A stretch of DNA of 64,000 nt from Citreicella sp. C3M06. Lineage in GTDB: Bacteria > Pseudomonadota > Alphaproteobacteria > Rhodobacterales > Rhodobacteraceae. This document shows positions 24,926-34,034 of this stretch, in pieces. A model generated the notes under the pieces. It ran no database searches and was not told the origin of the DNA. It was given only the letters and a program-made list of their open reading frames with translations. A program made the translations under genes and the position numbers. The stretch is taken from NCBI RefSeq assembly GCF_018860705.1, contig NZ_JAHKQA010000047.1, forward strand, positions 62,001 through 126,000, read 5' to 3'. How positions within the stretch are numbered: position 1 is the stretch's first letter; each line of letters begins with the position of its first letter.

Positions 24926-26549
24926 GATCCTGCTTGATGCCCGAGACCTGAAAATCGGCGCAACGGTCTATCCGGCTGGCGAGCCGCCAAAGGACATCAC
25001 CATCGTGCATGGCGTGTCCTTCACCCTCGAAAAGGGCAAGGTGCTGGGGCTGATCGGTGAATCCGGCGCTGGCAAATCCACCATCGGCCTGTCGGCCATG
25101 GCCTACGGGCGCGGCGGCGTGCGGATCACCGGGGGGCAGATGTTCCTCAATGGCCGCGACATCCTGAGCGAGGGGCCGAGCGGCCTGCGCGAGCTGCGCG
25201 GCGGCGAGGTGACCTATGTGGCGCAATCCGCCGCTGCGGCCTTCAACCCGGCGATGCGGCTGATCGATCAGGTCATCGAAACCACCCTGCGCCGTGGCCT
25301 TGCCAACCGGGAAGAGGCGGAAAACCGGGCGATCGACCTGTTCCGTCAGCTCGGCCTGCCGAGCCCCGAAACCATCGGCAAGCGCTATCCGCATCAGGTC
25401 TCTGGCGGCCAGTTGCAGCGGGTGATGACGGCGATGGCCCTGTGCCCGCGCCCGTCGCTGGTGATCTTTGACGAGCCGACGACGGCGCTGGATGTGACCA
25501 CCCAGATCGACGTGCTTGCCGCGATCAAGAAGGCGATCCACGACACCGGGGTGGCGGCGCTGTACATCACCCATGACCTTGCGGTGGTGGCCCAGGTCGC
25601 TGACGAGATCATGGTTCTCAAGAGCGGGCGGACGGTTGAGCACGGCGATGTGCAGCAGATCATCGAGGCCCCGCGCGAGGATTATACCCGCGCGCTGGTT
25701 TCGGTAAGATCCATCGACCACGAGGCCAAGCCGCCTGCGGCCGAGCCGCTGTTGCAGATCAAGAACCTGACGGCGCGCTATCCCGGCCTGTCTCAGGATG
25801 TGCTCAAGAACGTGTCGGTCGAAATCGCGCAGGGGCAGACGCTGGCCATCGTCGGGGAAAGCGGATCGGGGAAATCGACCCTCGCCCGCGCCATCACCGG
25901 GCTGCTGCCCCCTAGCAAGGGGGCGATCACCTTTGCGGGCCGCAGGCTTTCGGACAAGCTGGAAACCCGCACGCGGGATGATCTGCGCGAATTGCAGATG
26001 ATCTACCAGATGGCCGATGTCGCGATGAACCCGCGCCATACCGTCGGCACCATCATCGGCCGGCCGCTGGAATTCTACTTTGGTCTGCGCGGGGCGCAAA
26101 AACGCAAGCGCGTGCAGGAGCTTCTCGACCAGATCGAGATGGGCAAGAATTTCATCGACCGCTACCCCGCCGAACTGTCGGGCGGGCAGAAACAGCGCGT
26201 GTGCATCGCCCGCGCGCTGGCCGCCAAGCCCAAGCTGATCATCTGCGACGAGGTCACCTCGGCGCTTGATCCGCTGGTGGCCGACGGCATTCTGAAGCTG
26301 TTGCTGGATCTGCAGGCGCAGGAAGACGTGGCCTACATGTTCATCACCCACGATCTGGCCACGGTGCGGGCAATTGCCGATGGCATTGCGGTGATGCATC
26401 GCGGCAAGGTGGTGCGCTACGGGCCCAAGGCGCAGGTGCTGAGCCCGCCCTTCGACGATTACACCGACCTGCTGCTTGCCTCGGTCCCCGAGATGAAGCT
26501 GGGCTGGCTGGAATCGGTCATCGAGCATCGCGCCGGCGCGCAGGACTAG
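24918..26549 (+). CDS. Dual-domain ABC ATP-binding protein (DppD-DppF fusion)
   Basis: A 543-residue protein holding two complete nucleotide-binding domains, so one chain replaces DppD and DppF. Domain 1 has Walker A GESGAGKST, signature VSGGQLQRV and Walker [13 protein letters not shown]. Domain 2 starts near residue 275 with Walker A GESGSGKST, signature LSGGQKQRV and Walker B LIICDEVTSALD. In domain 2 the Walker B D-E pair is followed by Val instead of Pro, a common variant. It is the last gene of the operon, and no dppD or dppF copies are nearby on this strand. Confidence 0.94.
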   Translation: MGEILLDARDLKIGATVYPAGEPPKDITIVHGVSFTLEKGKVLGLIGESGAGKSTIGLSAMAYGRGGVRITGGQMFLNGRDILSEGPSGLRELRGGEVTYVAQSAAAAFNPAMRLIDQVIETTLRRGLANREEAENRAIDLFRQLGLPSPETIGKRYPHQVSGGQLQRVMTAMALCPRPSLVIFDEPTTALDVTTQIDVLAAIKKAIHDTGVAALYITHDLAVVAQVADEIMVLKSGRTVEHGDVQQIIEAPREDYTRALVSVRSIDHEAKPPAAEPLLQIKNLTARYPGLSQDVLKNVSVEIAQGQTLAIVGESGSGKSTLARAITGLLPPSKGAITFAGRRLSDKLETRTRDDLRELQMIYQMADVAMNPRHTVGTIIGRPLEFYFGLRGAQKRKRVQELLDQIEMGKNFIDRYPAELSGGQKQRVCIARALAAKPKLIICDEVTSALDPLVADGILKLLLDLQAQEDVAYMFITHDLATVRAIADGIAVMHRGKVVRYGPKAQVLSPPFDDYTDLLLASVPEMKLGWLESVIEHRAGAQD

Positions 26550-26670
26550 GCCCGCCGCCAAGATCAAGCCAGCGCCCGCCCCGGAACCCGGTGGCGGGCG
26601 TTGGTGTTTTCAGGGCCGCCCTAGCAGGGGCGGGCCGTTTCCGGCCAGCGCCCCTGCCCGCAACAGAACT

Positions 26671-26723
26671 GGCCCCATTGGGCCAAATGCCGTTGCTTTA
26701 CGGATGTTTCGAACTGCCTCAGG
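26671..26723 (+). promoter_or_regulatory. Conserved 53-nt upstream element, copy 2
   Basis: Second copy of the element at 20906-20958, 42 of 53 positions identical with no gaps. GGCCC-CATT-GGGCC forms the inverted repeat and TTGCTTTAC follows 9 bases later. It ends 47 bases before the start codon at 26771, a normal promoter distance. Confidence 0.6.
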
Positions 26724-26770
26724 CTGCGGGGCGAAGAACATACCAAACCTTACAAAAGGACTCTCCACAG

Positions 26771-27763
26771 ATGAAAATCGGCTTCGTCGGTCTTGGCAAT
26801 GTTGGCGGCAAACTTGCAGGCAGTTTGCTGAGAAACGGTTTCGACCTTACCGTGCATGATCTTGACGAGACGCTGGTGGCGAAATTCGTCGCGCGTGGCG
26901 CAAAACCCGGCACCACGCCGCTGGCGCTGATGCAGGATTGCGACGCGGTGATCACCTGCCTGCCCTCGCCCGCGGCCTCTGCGGCGGTGGTCGAGGCGAT
27001 GCTGCCGGCGGTGACGGCGGACAAGATCTGGATGGAAATGTCGACCACCGATGCTGGTGAGGTCAAGCGCCTGTCGGATCTGGTCAAGGCGCAGGGCGGA
27101 TCGGCGATGGAATGCCCGGTTTCGGGCGGCTGCCACCGGGCCGACACTGGCAATATCTCGATCTTCGCGGGCTGCGATCGCGCCACGTTCGAGCGTATGC
27201 TGCCGACGCTGACCACGCTTGGCCGCCGGGTGCTGCACACTGGCGATATCGGCACCGCGTCGATCCTCAAGGTGATGACCAACTACCTTGCCACCGCCAA
27301 TCTGCTGACCTGCTGCGAAGCGCTGGTGACGATGAAGGCGGCGGGCATGGATCTCAACACCACCTACGAGGCGATGAAGATCTCGTCGGGCACCTCTTTC
27401 GTGCATGAAACCGAAAGCCAGGTCATCCTGAACGGCTCGCGCGACATCTCCTTCACCATGGATCTGGTGAAGAAGGACATCGGCCTGTTCCAGAAGATCG
27501 CCGATCAGGCCGGTGTGCCGCTGGAAATCAGCCCGCTGATGGTTGAAATCTTCAACGACGGAATCGCCCGTTTTGGCGAGCGCGAACTGTCGCCCAACAT
27601 CATCCGCCGCCTCGAAGAGGCCACCGGCCTGTCGATCACCGCGCCGGGCTTCCCCGCCGAAATGACCGATGACGAACCCGAAGAGCAGGGCTACGAGGTG
27701 ATCCCGACCGGCCTGTCAGCGCCGCTGGCCACGCTGATCGGCGCGAAAACCGCCGCGGAATGA
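26771..27763 (+). CDS. NAD(P)-dependent beta-hydroxyacid dehydrogenase (3-hydroxyisobutyrate dehydrogenase family)
   Basis: A 330-residue cytoplasmic dehydrogenase. The N-terminal Rossmann motif is I-G-F-V-G-L-G-N-V-G-G-K-L-A. The substrate-binding signature D/E-x-P-V-S-G-G appears as E-C-P-V-S-G-G-C, and the catalytic lysine lies in S-I-L-K-V-M-T-N-Y-L-A-T-A-N (near residue 168-178). The substrate may be a 3-hydroxyacid, tartronate semialdehyde or a sugar-acid derivative. The gene stands alone behind copy 2 of the conserved element shared with the peptide-type ABC operon, implying that the transported compound and this enzyme belong together. The C-terminal 30 residues extend beyond the usual family end. 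Confidence 0.9.
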   Translation: MKIGFVGLGNVGGKLAGSLLRNGFDLTVHDLDETLVAKFVARGAKPGTTPLALMQDCDAVITCLPSPAASAAVVEAMLPAVTADKIWMEMSTTDAGEVKRLSDLVKAQGGSAMECPVSGGCHRADTGNISIFAGCDRATFERMLPTLTTLGRRVLHTGDIGTASILKVMTNYLATANLLTCCEALVTMKAAGMDLNTTYEAMKISSGTSFVHETESQVILNGSRDISFTMDLVKKDIGLFQKIADQAGVPLEISPLMVEIFNDGIARFGERELSPNIIRRLEEATGLSITAPGFPAEMTDDEPEEQGYEVIPTGLSAPLATLIGAKTAAE

Positions 27764-27807
27764 TCCCATGCCCCCCGGCTGCGATGCCGGGGGCGCGCAA
27801 CAGGAAA

Positions 27808-27841
27808 CGGGCGCAAGATCACTCTTGCGCCCGTTTTTGTT
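27808..27841 (+). terminator. Rho-independent terminator
   Basis: A 10-bp perfect stem (27808-27817 with 27824-27833, 6-nt loop) is followed by TTTTTGTTT. A second GC hairpin lies just upstream (27772-27793). It ends the dehydrogenase transcript and separates it from the convergent aldehyde dehydrogenase gene. Confidence 0.9.
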
Positions 27842-27853
27842 TCTGGGCGGGGG

Positions 27854-29296
27854 TTACACCGCGAAGGGTGGGCGCACCTTGACTTCAAGGTAGTCTTCGA
27901 GCCCGAAGCGGCCGCCTTCGCGCCCGTTGCCCGATTGCTTGAAGCCGCCGAAGGGCGAGCCGTAATCCGATCCGCGCCCGTTGATATGGATGCCCCCGGC
28001 CCGCAGGCGGCGCGCCACGCGCAGGGCGCGGGCCTCGTCGCCGGTCGACAGATAGGCATCAAGGCCGTAATCGGTGTCATTGGCCAGCGCGATGGCCTCT
28101 TCCTCGGTGTCGAACGGCGCCATCACCAGTACCGGGCCGAACACCTCTTCGCGCCAGAGCGTCATCTCGGGGGTGACATCGGCAAAGATGGTCGGGCGCA
28201 CGAACCAGCCGGTTTCAAGCCCCTGCGCCAGCCCGTCGGGCCGCCCGAGACCGCCCGCGAGCAGCCGCGTGCCCTCGTCGATGCCGGTCTGGATCATCGC
28301 CTGCACCCGGTCATACTGGATCTGATCGAACAGCGGGCCGATGTGATCGCCCTCAAGCGCCGGATCGTCCACCGCCTGATGTTCTGCCGCGCTGCGGGCG
28401 ACCTCTAGCGCGCGGGCATAGGCGCTGCGTTCCACCAGCATCCGGGTGGGGGCGTTGCAGGACTGGCCAGTGTTGTCGAAACATTCCGCCACGCCTTGGG
28501 CCACCATGGCATCCACATCGGCATCAGCAAAGATGATATTGGGGGATTTTCCGCCCAGCTCCAGCGTCACGCGCTTGATGGTGGCGGCGGCGTCGCGCGA
28601 CACCGCGCTGCCAGCGCGGGTCGATCCGGTGAAGGACATCATCGCCACGTCGGGATGCTGCGACAGGGCGGCGCCGACGGTGGGGCCTTCGCCAAAGACC
28701 AGATTGAACACGCCCGCCGGGTAGCCCGCCTCGTGGATGATCTCGGCATAGATCTGCGCCGACAGCGGCGTGTGCTCGGACGGTTTAAGCACGCAGGTCG
28801 CCCCGGTGGCCAGCGCCGGAATGACCTTGAGCGCGATCTGGTTGATCGGCCAGTTCCACGGCGTGATCAACCCGCAGACACCGATCGGCTCGTAGCTGAC
28901 GATATCGCCATTGGGCAGGGTTTCTTCCTCGTCATGCGCTTCGAGCGCGGCGATGAACGCCTCAAGATGGCCCAGCCCGGATTCCGCCTGCACCGCGCGG
29001 GCCATGGTGGCGGGCGCGCCCATCTCCATCGAGATCGCCCGGCCCAGATCATCAAGCCGCGCCCGCGTGACGTCGGCCAGACGGCGCAGCAGCGTCAGGC
29101 GATCGTCCTTGCTGGTCAGGGAAAACGTCTCAAAGGCGGCCTTGGCGGCGGCGACGGCGCGGTCGACATCGAGCGCATTGCCAAGCGACACCACCCCGAC
29201 CTGCGCATTGGTCGATGGCGTCAGGATCGGCATGTCCTGCGGCGCGTGCGGGCTGACCCATTCGCCGTTGATGTAGAATTTATCGAGGGTAATCAT
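27854..29296 (-). CDS. Aldehyde dehydrogenase family protein
   Basis: A 480-residue NAD(P)-dependent aldehyde dehydrogenase. P-I-G-V-C-G-L-I-T-P-W-N-W-P-I-N-Q is the cofactor-binding segment, L-E-L-G-G-K-S-P carries the catalytic Glu and N-T-G-Q-S-C-N-A-P the nucleophilic Cys. F-G-P-V-L-V is the C-terminal landmark. The substrate is not identifiable. Twelve bases separate it from the enolase-superfamily gene, so both are likely co-transcribed with the GMC oxidoreductase gene. Confidence 0.92.
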   Translation of the reverse strand: MITLDKFYINGEWVSPHAPQDMPILTPSTNAQVGVVSLGNALDVDRAVAAAKAAFETFSLTSKDDRLTLLRRLADVTRARLDDLGRAISMEMGAPATMARAVQAESGLGHLEAFIAALEAHDEEETLPNGDIVSYEPIGVCGLITPWNWPINQIALKVIPALATGATCVLKPSEHTPLSAQIYAEIIHEAGYPAGVFNLVFGEGPTVGAALSQHPDVAMMSFTGSTRAGSAVSRDAAATIKRVTLELGGKSPNIIFADADVDAMVAQGVAECFDNTGQSCNAPTRMLVERSAYARALEVARSAAEHQAVDDPALEGDHIGPLFDQIQYDRVQAMIQTGIDEGTRLLAGGLGRPDGLAQGLETGWFVRPTIFADVTPEMTLWREEVFGPVLVMAPFDTEEEAIALANDTDYGLDAYLSTGDEARALRVARRLRAGGIHINGRGSDYGSPFGGFKQSGNGREGGRFGLEDYLEVKVRPPFAV

Positions 29297-29308
29297 ATTC
29301 TTCCTCCG

Positions 29309-30517
29309 TCAGGGGGTGACGTGCGATTGGTCCATGTTCAGATGGAGATCGGTTTCGGTGTAGGGCATGCGTGCGATGGCCTCGTCATCGAGTTCCAGCC
29401 CGAGGCCCGGCTTGCGCGACGGGATGACATAGCCGTCTTCCCAGTCGATCCCGCCCTTGACCGCCTGCATGTAAGGGCCATCAAAGGTGCCGATGCTTTC
29501 AAGGATCAGGAAATTCGGCGAACAGGTGGCGATCTGGATATTGGCGGCGGCAACGATCGGCCCGCAGTACAGATGCGGCGCGATCTGCGCCTGCCGGGTT
29601 TCCGCCATGCCAGCGATCTTCTTGGCCTCAAGCAGGCCCCCGACGCGGCCAAGGTTCATCTGCAGGATCGACGCGGCGCCGGCTTCCAGCAGGCGGGCAA
29701 ATTCATATTTGGTGCACAGCCGCTCGCCCGCCGCCACCGGGATCGAGGTAAAGGCGGCGACCTGCGCCATGTCGGCAGGGCTTTCGGGGGGCAGGGGTTC
29801 TTCGAACCACAGCGGATCGAACGGTTCGAGCGCCCGCGCCATACGCTTGGCCCCCGACACGGTGAACTGGCCATGGGTGCCGAACAGCAGATCGGCCCGC
29901 TCGCCCACGGCGGCGCGGATTTCGCGGCAGAAGGCAACGCTGAGGCTGATGTCTTCCAGCCGCGGCTGGTGGCCATCGAAGATGGTATAGGGGCCGGCGG
30001 GGTCGAATTTCAGCGCGGTGAAGCCCTGATCGCACATATCCGATGCGATCTGCGCCGCAATCGACGCATCATTGTAGCTGTTGGGGGTGTTGGGGTCGGG
30101 ATAGACGTCGCCGCTTTGCGGATAGATGTAGGAATAGCTGCGCAGCCGGTCGTGCACCCGCCCGCCCAGCAGATCGTAAACCGGCTTGTCGGCGGCCTTG
30201 CCCAGAATGTCCCAGCAGGCCATTTCCAGCCCGCTGAACGTGCCCATCACGCTGACATCCGGGCGATGGGTGAATCCCGCGCCATAGGCCTTGCGGAACA
30301 GCAGTTCGATCTGCTGCGGATCGGCGCCTTCGAAATGGCGCGTGAACATGTCGCGGGCCATGGCGCAGCAGACATCCGGGCCAAAGGTGGCGTTGTAGAT
30401 CTCGCCCACGCCGGTGATGCCGCAGGCCGTGGTCAGACGCACGAAGATGAAATAGCGCCCGCCATGGCGGGGCGGCGCGTTGCCGACCACGAAGGTTTCA
30501 AGTTTGTCGAGGCGCAT
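29309..30517 (-). CDS. Mandelate racemase/muconate lactonizing enzyme family protein (sugar-acid dehydratase candidate)
   Basis: A 402-residue enolase-superfamily enzyme. The N-terminal capping domain runs to about residue 125, followed by the barrel. Visible active-site parts are the lysine strand A-L-K-F-D, the metal ligands in W-F-E-E-P-L and V-A-A-G-E-R-L, and the general-base histidine in I-A-P-H-L. The loop F-G-T-H-G-Q-F replaces the usual first metal-ligand strand pattern. Sugar-acid dehydration to a 2-keto-3-deoxy acid is the commonest role in this neighbourhood type, but the subgroup cannot be fixed. It lies between an aldehyde dehydrogenase and a GMC oxidoreductase gene. Confidence 0.88.
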   Translation of the reverse strand: MRLDKLETFVVGNAPPRHGGRYFIFVRLTTACGITGVGEIYNATFGPDVCCAMARDMFTRHFEGADPQQIELLFRKAYGAGFTHRPDVSVMGTFSGLEMACWDILGKAADKPVYDLLGGRVHDRLRSYSYIYPQSGDVYPDPNTPNSYNDASIAAQIASDMCDQGFTALKFDPAGPYTIFDGHQPRLEDISLSVAFCREIRAAVGERADLLFGTHGQFTVSGAKRMARALEPFDPLWFEEPLPPESPADMAQVAAFTSIPVAAGERLCTKYEFARLLEAGAASILQMNLGRVGGLLEAKKIAGMAETRQAQIAPHLYCGPIVAAANIQIATCSPNFLILESIGTFDGPYMQAVKGGIDWEDGYVIPSRKPGLGLELDDEAIARMPYTETDLHLNMDQSHVTP

Positions 30518-30541
30518 GTGCCCTCCTGTCTTTGGCGCGGC

Positions 30542-32140
30542 TCAGCCCGCGTCCTGTAGAATTATGTCCGCCGCCCGCAGCGCAAGCATCATCGTTGGGG
30601 CGTTGGTATTGCCCGAGGTGATGTTGGGAAACGCCGAGGCGTCGGCGATGCGCAGGCCGGGCACGCCATGCACCCGGAGCCGCGCGTCGATCACCGAGTC
30701 CTGCGCATCCCGCCCCATCCGGCAGGTGCAGCTGGGGTGAAAGACCGTCGAGGCCCGGTTGCGGAATTCGTCCAGCATGGCGGCATCATCCATGGTCTCA
30801 AGCGATGGCAGCTTGGCCGCAGATGTCACCGAGCGCAGCGCATCGGTTTGCGACAGCGCATGAAGCACCCGGCTGGCGCGCACCGCCGCGTCGCGATCCG
30901 CCTGTGTGGCCAGCGAATTGGGGCGGATCGCCGGGGCCTCGCGGGGATCGGCCGAGCGGATCCGCACCGAGCCGCGGCTGGTCGGGCGGCAGGGCTGCGC
31001 CGACAGCAGGTAGCCCGGATCGCGGTCCAGAACCACCTTGCCGTCGGGGGTGACCTCGTAAGAGGCCGGGTTGCAAAACAATTGCACATCCGGGGCCTCC
31101 GCCCCAGCCGAGCGCACAAAGCCCCCGACCTGATTGACCGGCACCGCCAGCGGGCCGCGCCGCGTCAGGACATAGCGCATGCCCGCCAGCAGGCGCCCGC
31201 TGCGCCGCCCGAGGATGGCGTTGAGCGTGTCTTGCGCGGCGCGGAACTGGTATGACACCGCCAGATGATCCTGCAAGCCTTCGCCGACCTGTGGCAGATC
31301 GCGGTGTACCTTGATGCCATGTGCCTTCAGCAAAGCCGCCGGGCCAAGCCCCGACAGCTGCATGAGCTGCGGCGAATTGATCGCACCGGCGCTCAGGATC
31401 ACCTCTTTATGGGCCGTGACGCGATGGATCTTGCCGCCTTGCTCGTAGCTCAAGCCGTTGACGCGCGCGCCGTCGAATTCCAGCCGCAGCACATGGGCGC
31501 GCTGTTCCAGCGTCAGGTTCGCCCGTTTCAACGCCGGGCGCAGGAAGGCATCCGCCGCCGACCAGCGCATGCCGTTGCGCACATTGCTGCGGTAAAACCC
31601 CAGCCCTTCGGAATTGTCCTGATTGAGATCATCGAGCGTGCGGTAACCGGCCTCGCGCGCGGCGGCGAGGAAATGATGCGAAAACGGGTTCATCTGGTCC
31701 GTCAGGTTCTGCACCCAGACCGGGCCACCGGTGTTGGGGCGATCCGACTGTGTCTCGATCCGGGCATAGGCGGCGCGCACCGCTGCCCAATCCCAGCCCG
31801 AGGCCCCGGCGGCGGCCCAGTCATCGAAATCCCGCGCCTGACCGCGCATATAGGCCATGGCGTTGATCGAGCTTGACCCGCCAATGACCCGTCCGCGCGG
31901 CCAATAGCTGGCGCGCCCGTTCAGCGCGTCTTCGGCATCGCTGTGATAGCCCCAGTTCAGCGCCGGGTTGGCGTAGTTGATGGCGTAGCCGACCGGCACC
32001 TTGACCCAGAAACGCCGGTCGCTGCCGCCCGCTTCCAGCACCAGCACCCGCAGCGCCGGGTTTTCCGAAAGCCGGTTGGCCAGCACGCAGCCAGCCGATC
32101 CCGCCCCGACGATCACATAGTCATAGTCACTGGTCTTCAT
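30542..32140 (-). CDS. GMC-family FAD-dependent oxidoreductase (choline/alcohol dehydrogenase type)
   Basis: A 532-residue flavoenzyme. The FAD motif Y-V-I-V-G-A-G-S-A-G-C-V-L-A-N-R-L lies at the N-terminus, with W-P-R-G-R-V-I-G-G-S-S-S-I-N-A as the GMC signature 1. The C-terminus has F-H-P-S-C-T-C-R-M-G (variant of H-P-x-G-T-C-R-M-G) with the catalytic His, and the S-G-N-T-N-A-P-T segment with the second catalytic residue. Start at 32140 was chosen because GGAAGG precedes it and the FAD motif begins seven residues in; the frame stays open far upstream but only as a shadow of the divergent LysR gene. It probably oxidises an alcohol or polyol to the aldehyde used by the dehydrogenase at 27854. 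Confidence 0.93.
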   Translation of the reverse strand: MKTSDYDYVIVGAGSAGCVLANRLSENPALRVLVLEAGGSDRRFWVKVPVGYAINYANPALNWGYHSDAEDALNGRASYWPRGRVIGGSSSINAMAYMRGQARDFDDWAAAGASGWDWAAVRAAYARIETQSDRPNTGGPVWVQNLTDQMNPFSHHFLAAAREAGYRTLDDLNQDNSEGLGFYRSNVRNGMRWSAADAFLRPALKRANLTLEQRAHVLRLEFDGARVNGLSYEQGGKIHRVTAHKEVILSAGAINSPQLMQLSGLGPAALLKAHGIKVHRDLPQVGEGLQDHLAVSYQFRAAQDTLNAILGRRSGRLLAGMRYVLTRRGPLAVPVNQVGGFVRSAGAEAPDVQLFCNPASYEVTPDGKVVLDRDPGYLLSAQPCRPTSRGSVRIRSADPREAPAIRPNSLATQADRDAAVRASRVLHALSQTDALRSVTSAAKLPSLETMDDAAMLDEFRNRASTVFHPSCTCRMGRDAQDSVIDARLRVHGVPGLRIADASAFPNITSGNTNAPTMMLALRAADIILQDAG

Positions 32141-32308
32141 CGCATCGCCTTCCGCATGGCGCATTCGCCGCCTCTGCAACAAGACAGCTGCCCGGAATAA
32201 GTACAAACAACGGCTTTGACCGCTGAGGCCCCATAGGTTTTTGAGCAGATCGCGTTGCCAATCCGGGGCGCACGCCCCATGATCGCGCCGAATTACAGCG
32301 GATCCTTC

Positions 32309-33190
32309 ATGCGCAGGTTGCCCCACGTCACTTGGCTTCGCTCCTTCGAGGCGGCGGCCCGTCACAGCTCGTTCAGCTCGGCCGCGGATGAGCTTAGCCT
32401 GACCCCCGCGGCGGTCAGCCAGCAGATCCGGCTGCTGGAACAGCATCTGGGGATTCAGCTGTTCAAACGGCTCGCCAAGGGGGTGCAGCTGACCGATGTC
32501 GGGCTGGCCTATGCGATTCCGATCCGCAAATCCTTTGTGGAAATGCAATCGGCGACGGATGGGCTGTTTCGCATTCAAAGCAAATCGGTGGTGCGGGTGC
32601 GCTGTTCGATTTCCTTTGCCGCGCTGATCCTTGCGCCGCGCCTGCACGAGTTCTCGCGCCTGCATCCGGAGATCGACGTCGAACTGTCGACCGCCGTCTG
32701 GTCCGACCGGATCACCGGCGCGGGGGTCGATCTTGATATCCGCTTCGGAGAAGACGGCTGGAGCGAGCAGAACGTGCATCCGATCCCGGTGCGCGATGCC
32801 ACCATCGTCTGCCACCCCGATTACGCAGGCAGCCTTGGCACGACGCTGAGCCATGAGGCGCTGCAGGATGCGGCCATCGTCACCATCGTTGGGTCCGAAA
32901 CGGACTGGGACCGGTTGTTCCTGAAATATGGCCTCGACGGGCCGCGCCATGATCATTGGATCAAGGCGGATTCCTCGCTGATCGCCTTGCAGATTCTTTC
33001 GGCCGGGCGCGGCTGCGCCATCATCAGCCGCAGCTTTGCCCAGAGCGATCTTGACGCGGGCCGCCTTGTGGCGCCGTTCGACCTTGATCTGTCGATGTCG
33101 TCGAACTTTACGCTGGTGGAACGCGATGACATCCGGGGCCGCAAGGATATTACCGCCTTTGTCGACTGGATGCTGGCGCAATCGCTGTAG
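32309..33190 (+). CDS. LysR-family transcriptional regulator (GcvA-like)
   Basis: A 293-residue regulator. The helix-turn-helix (about residues 5-65) reads W-L-R-S-F-E-A-A-A-R-H-S-S-F-S-S-A-A-D-E-L-S-L-T-P-A-A-V-S-Q-Q. The effector domain includes V-D-L-D-I-R-F-G-E-D-G-W and L-S-A-G-R-G-C-A-I-I-S-R, typical of the GcvA branch. ATG at 32309 has GCGGA upstream; in-frame ATGs at 32279 and 32255 lack a ribosome-binding site. It is divergent from the GMC oxidoreductase gene, which it probably controls together with the two genes behind it. Confidence 0.9.
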   Translation: MRRLPHVTWLRSFEAAARHSSFSSAADELSLTPAAVSQQIRLLEQHLGIQLFKRLAKGVQLTDVGLAYAIPIRKSFVEMQSATDGLFRIQSKSVVRVRCSISFAALILAPRLHEFSRLHPEIDVELSTAVWSDRITGAGVDLDIRFGEDGWSEQNVHPIPVRDATIVCHPDYAGSLGTTLSHEALQDAAIVTIVGSETDWDRLFLKYGLDGPRHDHWIKADSSLIALQILSAGRGCAIISRSFAQSDLDAGRLVAPFDLDLSMSSNFTLVERDDIRGRKDITAFVDWMLAQSL

Positions 33191-33221
33191 CGGGCGCAAC
33201 TCACGCCCGCCCCGTTGAGGA

Positions 33222-34034
33222 TCAGATGATCGCCTTGCGCAGCTTGGCCGACAGCGCTTCGCTCAGCACGACGGTGCCAAGGATCAGCAGCAGGATCACG
33301 GTGATCTGATCCCATGCCAGAACCGCCAGTGAGGCATTCATCTTGAGCCCCAGCCCCCCGGCGCCCACCAGCCCGAGGATGGTGCTTTCGCGGATGTTGA
33401 TATCCCAGCGAAACACCGAGATGCCCCAGAACGACGGCATGATCTGCGGCACGATGCCATAGGTCAGCACCTGCGCCGGGCCAGCGCCGGTGGCGGTGAT
33501 CGCCTCGATCTGGCGGGCGTCGGTTTCCTCGATCGCCTCGTAAAGCAGCTTGCCCACAAAGCCGATAGAGCGCAGCGCGATGGCGATGATCCCGGCCAGC
33601 AGGCCGGGGCCGATGATCGCCACCAGCAACAGCGCCCAGATCAGCGAGTTGATCGAGCGCGACGCCACGATGATGAACAGCGCGACAGGGCGCAGGAAAG
33701 TGGCCGATGGCGTGGTGTTGCGCGCCGCCAGAAACGCCACCGGCACCGCCATGATGACGCCGCCCACCGTGCCCAGCGTGGCGATGTTCAGCGTGTCCCA
33801 CAGCGGCAGCATCAGCTCGGGCAGGTAGCCCCATTCGGGCGGCAGCATCCGCGATCCGATGTCCGCCGCCTGATCGGGGGCATCCAGCACAAAGGCCCAG
33901 ATGGTGCTTTGTGTCATCACCTGCCAGCACCAGACGAACAGCGCCACCAGCGCCAGCCAGCCGAGCCAGAGCAGCAGGGACTGGCGCGATGTGCGGCGCA
34001 TCCAGACGGGGGGAATATGCGCAGGCGTGCTCAT
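33222..34034 (-). CDS. phnE: Phosphonate-type ABC transporter permease PhnE (second copy)
   Basis: A 270-residue inner-membrane permease with six predicted helices. The EAA loop is Y-E-A-I-E-E-T-D-A-R-Q-I-E-A-I-T-A-T-G-A-G-P, characteristic of PhnE rather than other permeases. It overlaps the preceding phnE copy by four bases, a normal PhnE1-PhnE2 pairing. No phosphonate-degradation gene follows. Confidence 0.9.
   Translation of the reverse strand: MSTPAHIPPVWMRRTSRQSLLLWLGWLALVALFVWCWQVMTQSTIWAFVLDAPDQAADIGSRMLPPEWGYLPELMLPLWDTLNIATLGTVGGVIMAVPVAFLAARNTTPSATFLRPVALFIIVASRSINSLIWALLLVAIIGPGLLAGIIAIALRSIGFVGKLLYEAIEETDARQIEAITATGAGPAQVLTYGIVPQIMPSFWGISVFRWDINIRESTILGLVGAGGLGLKMNASLAVLAWDQITVILLLILGTVVLSEALSAKLRKAII

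Noticed and set aside
24861-26567. A 568-codon open frame on the minus strand
   Set aside because: It mirrors the dual-domain ATPase gene; no motifs are present.
28496-30559. A 687-codon open frame on the plus strand
   Set aside because: It is antisense to the aldehyde dehydrogenase and enolase-superfamily genes and resembles no protein family.
32141-33199. N-terminal extension of the GMC oxidoreductase to 885 residues
   Set aside because: The added part is antisense to the LysR gene, while the FAD motif and ribosome-binding site fit the start at 32140.
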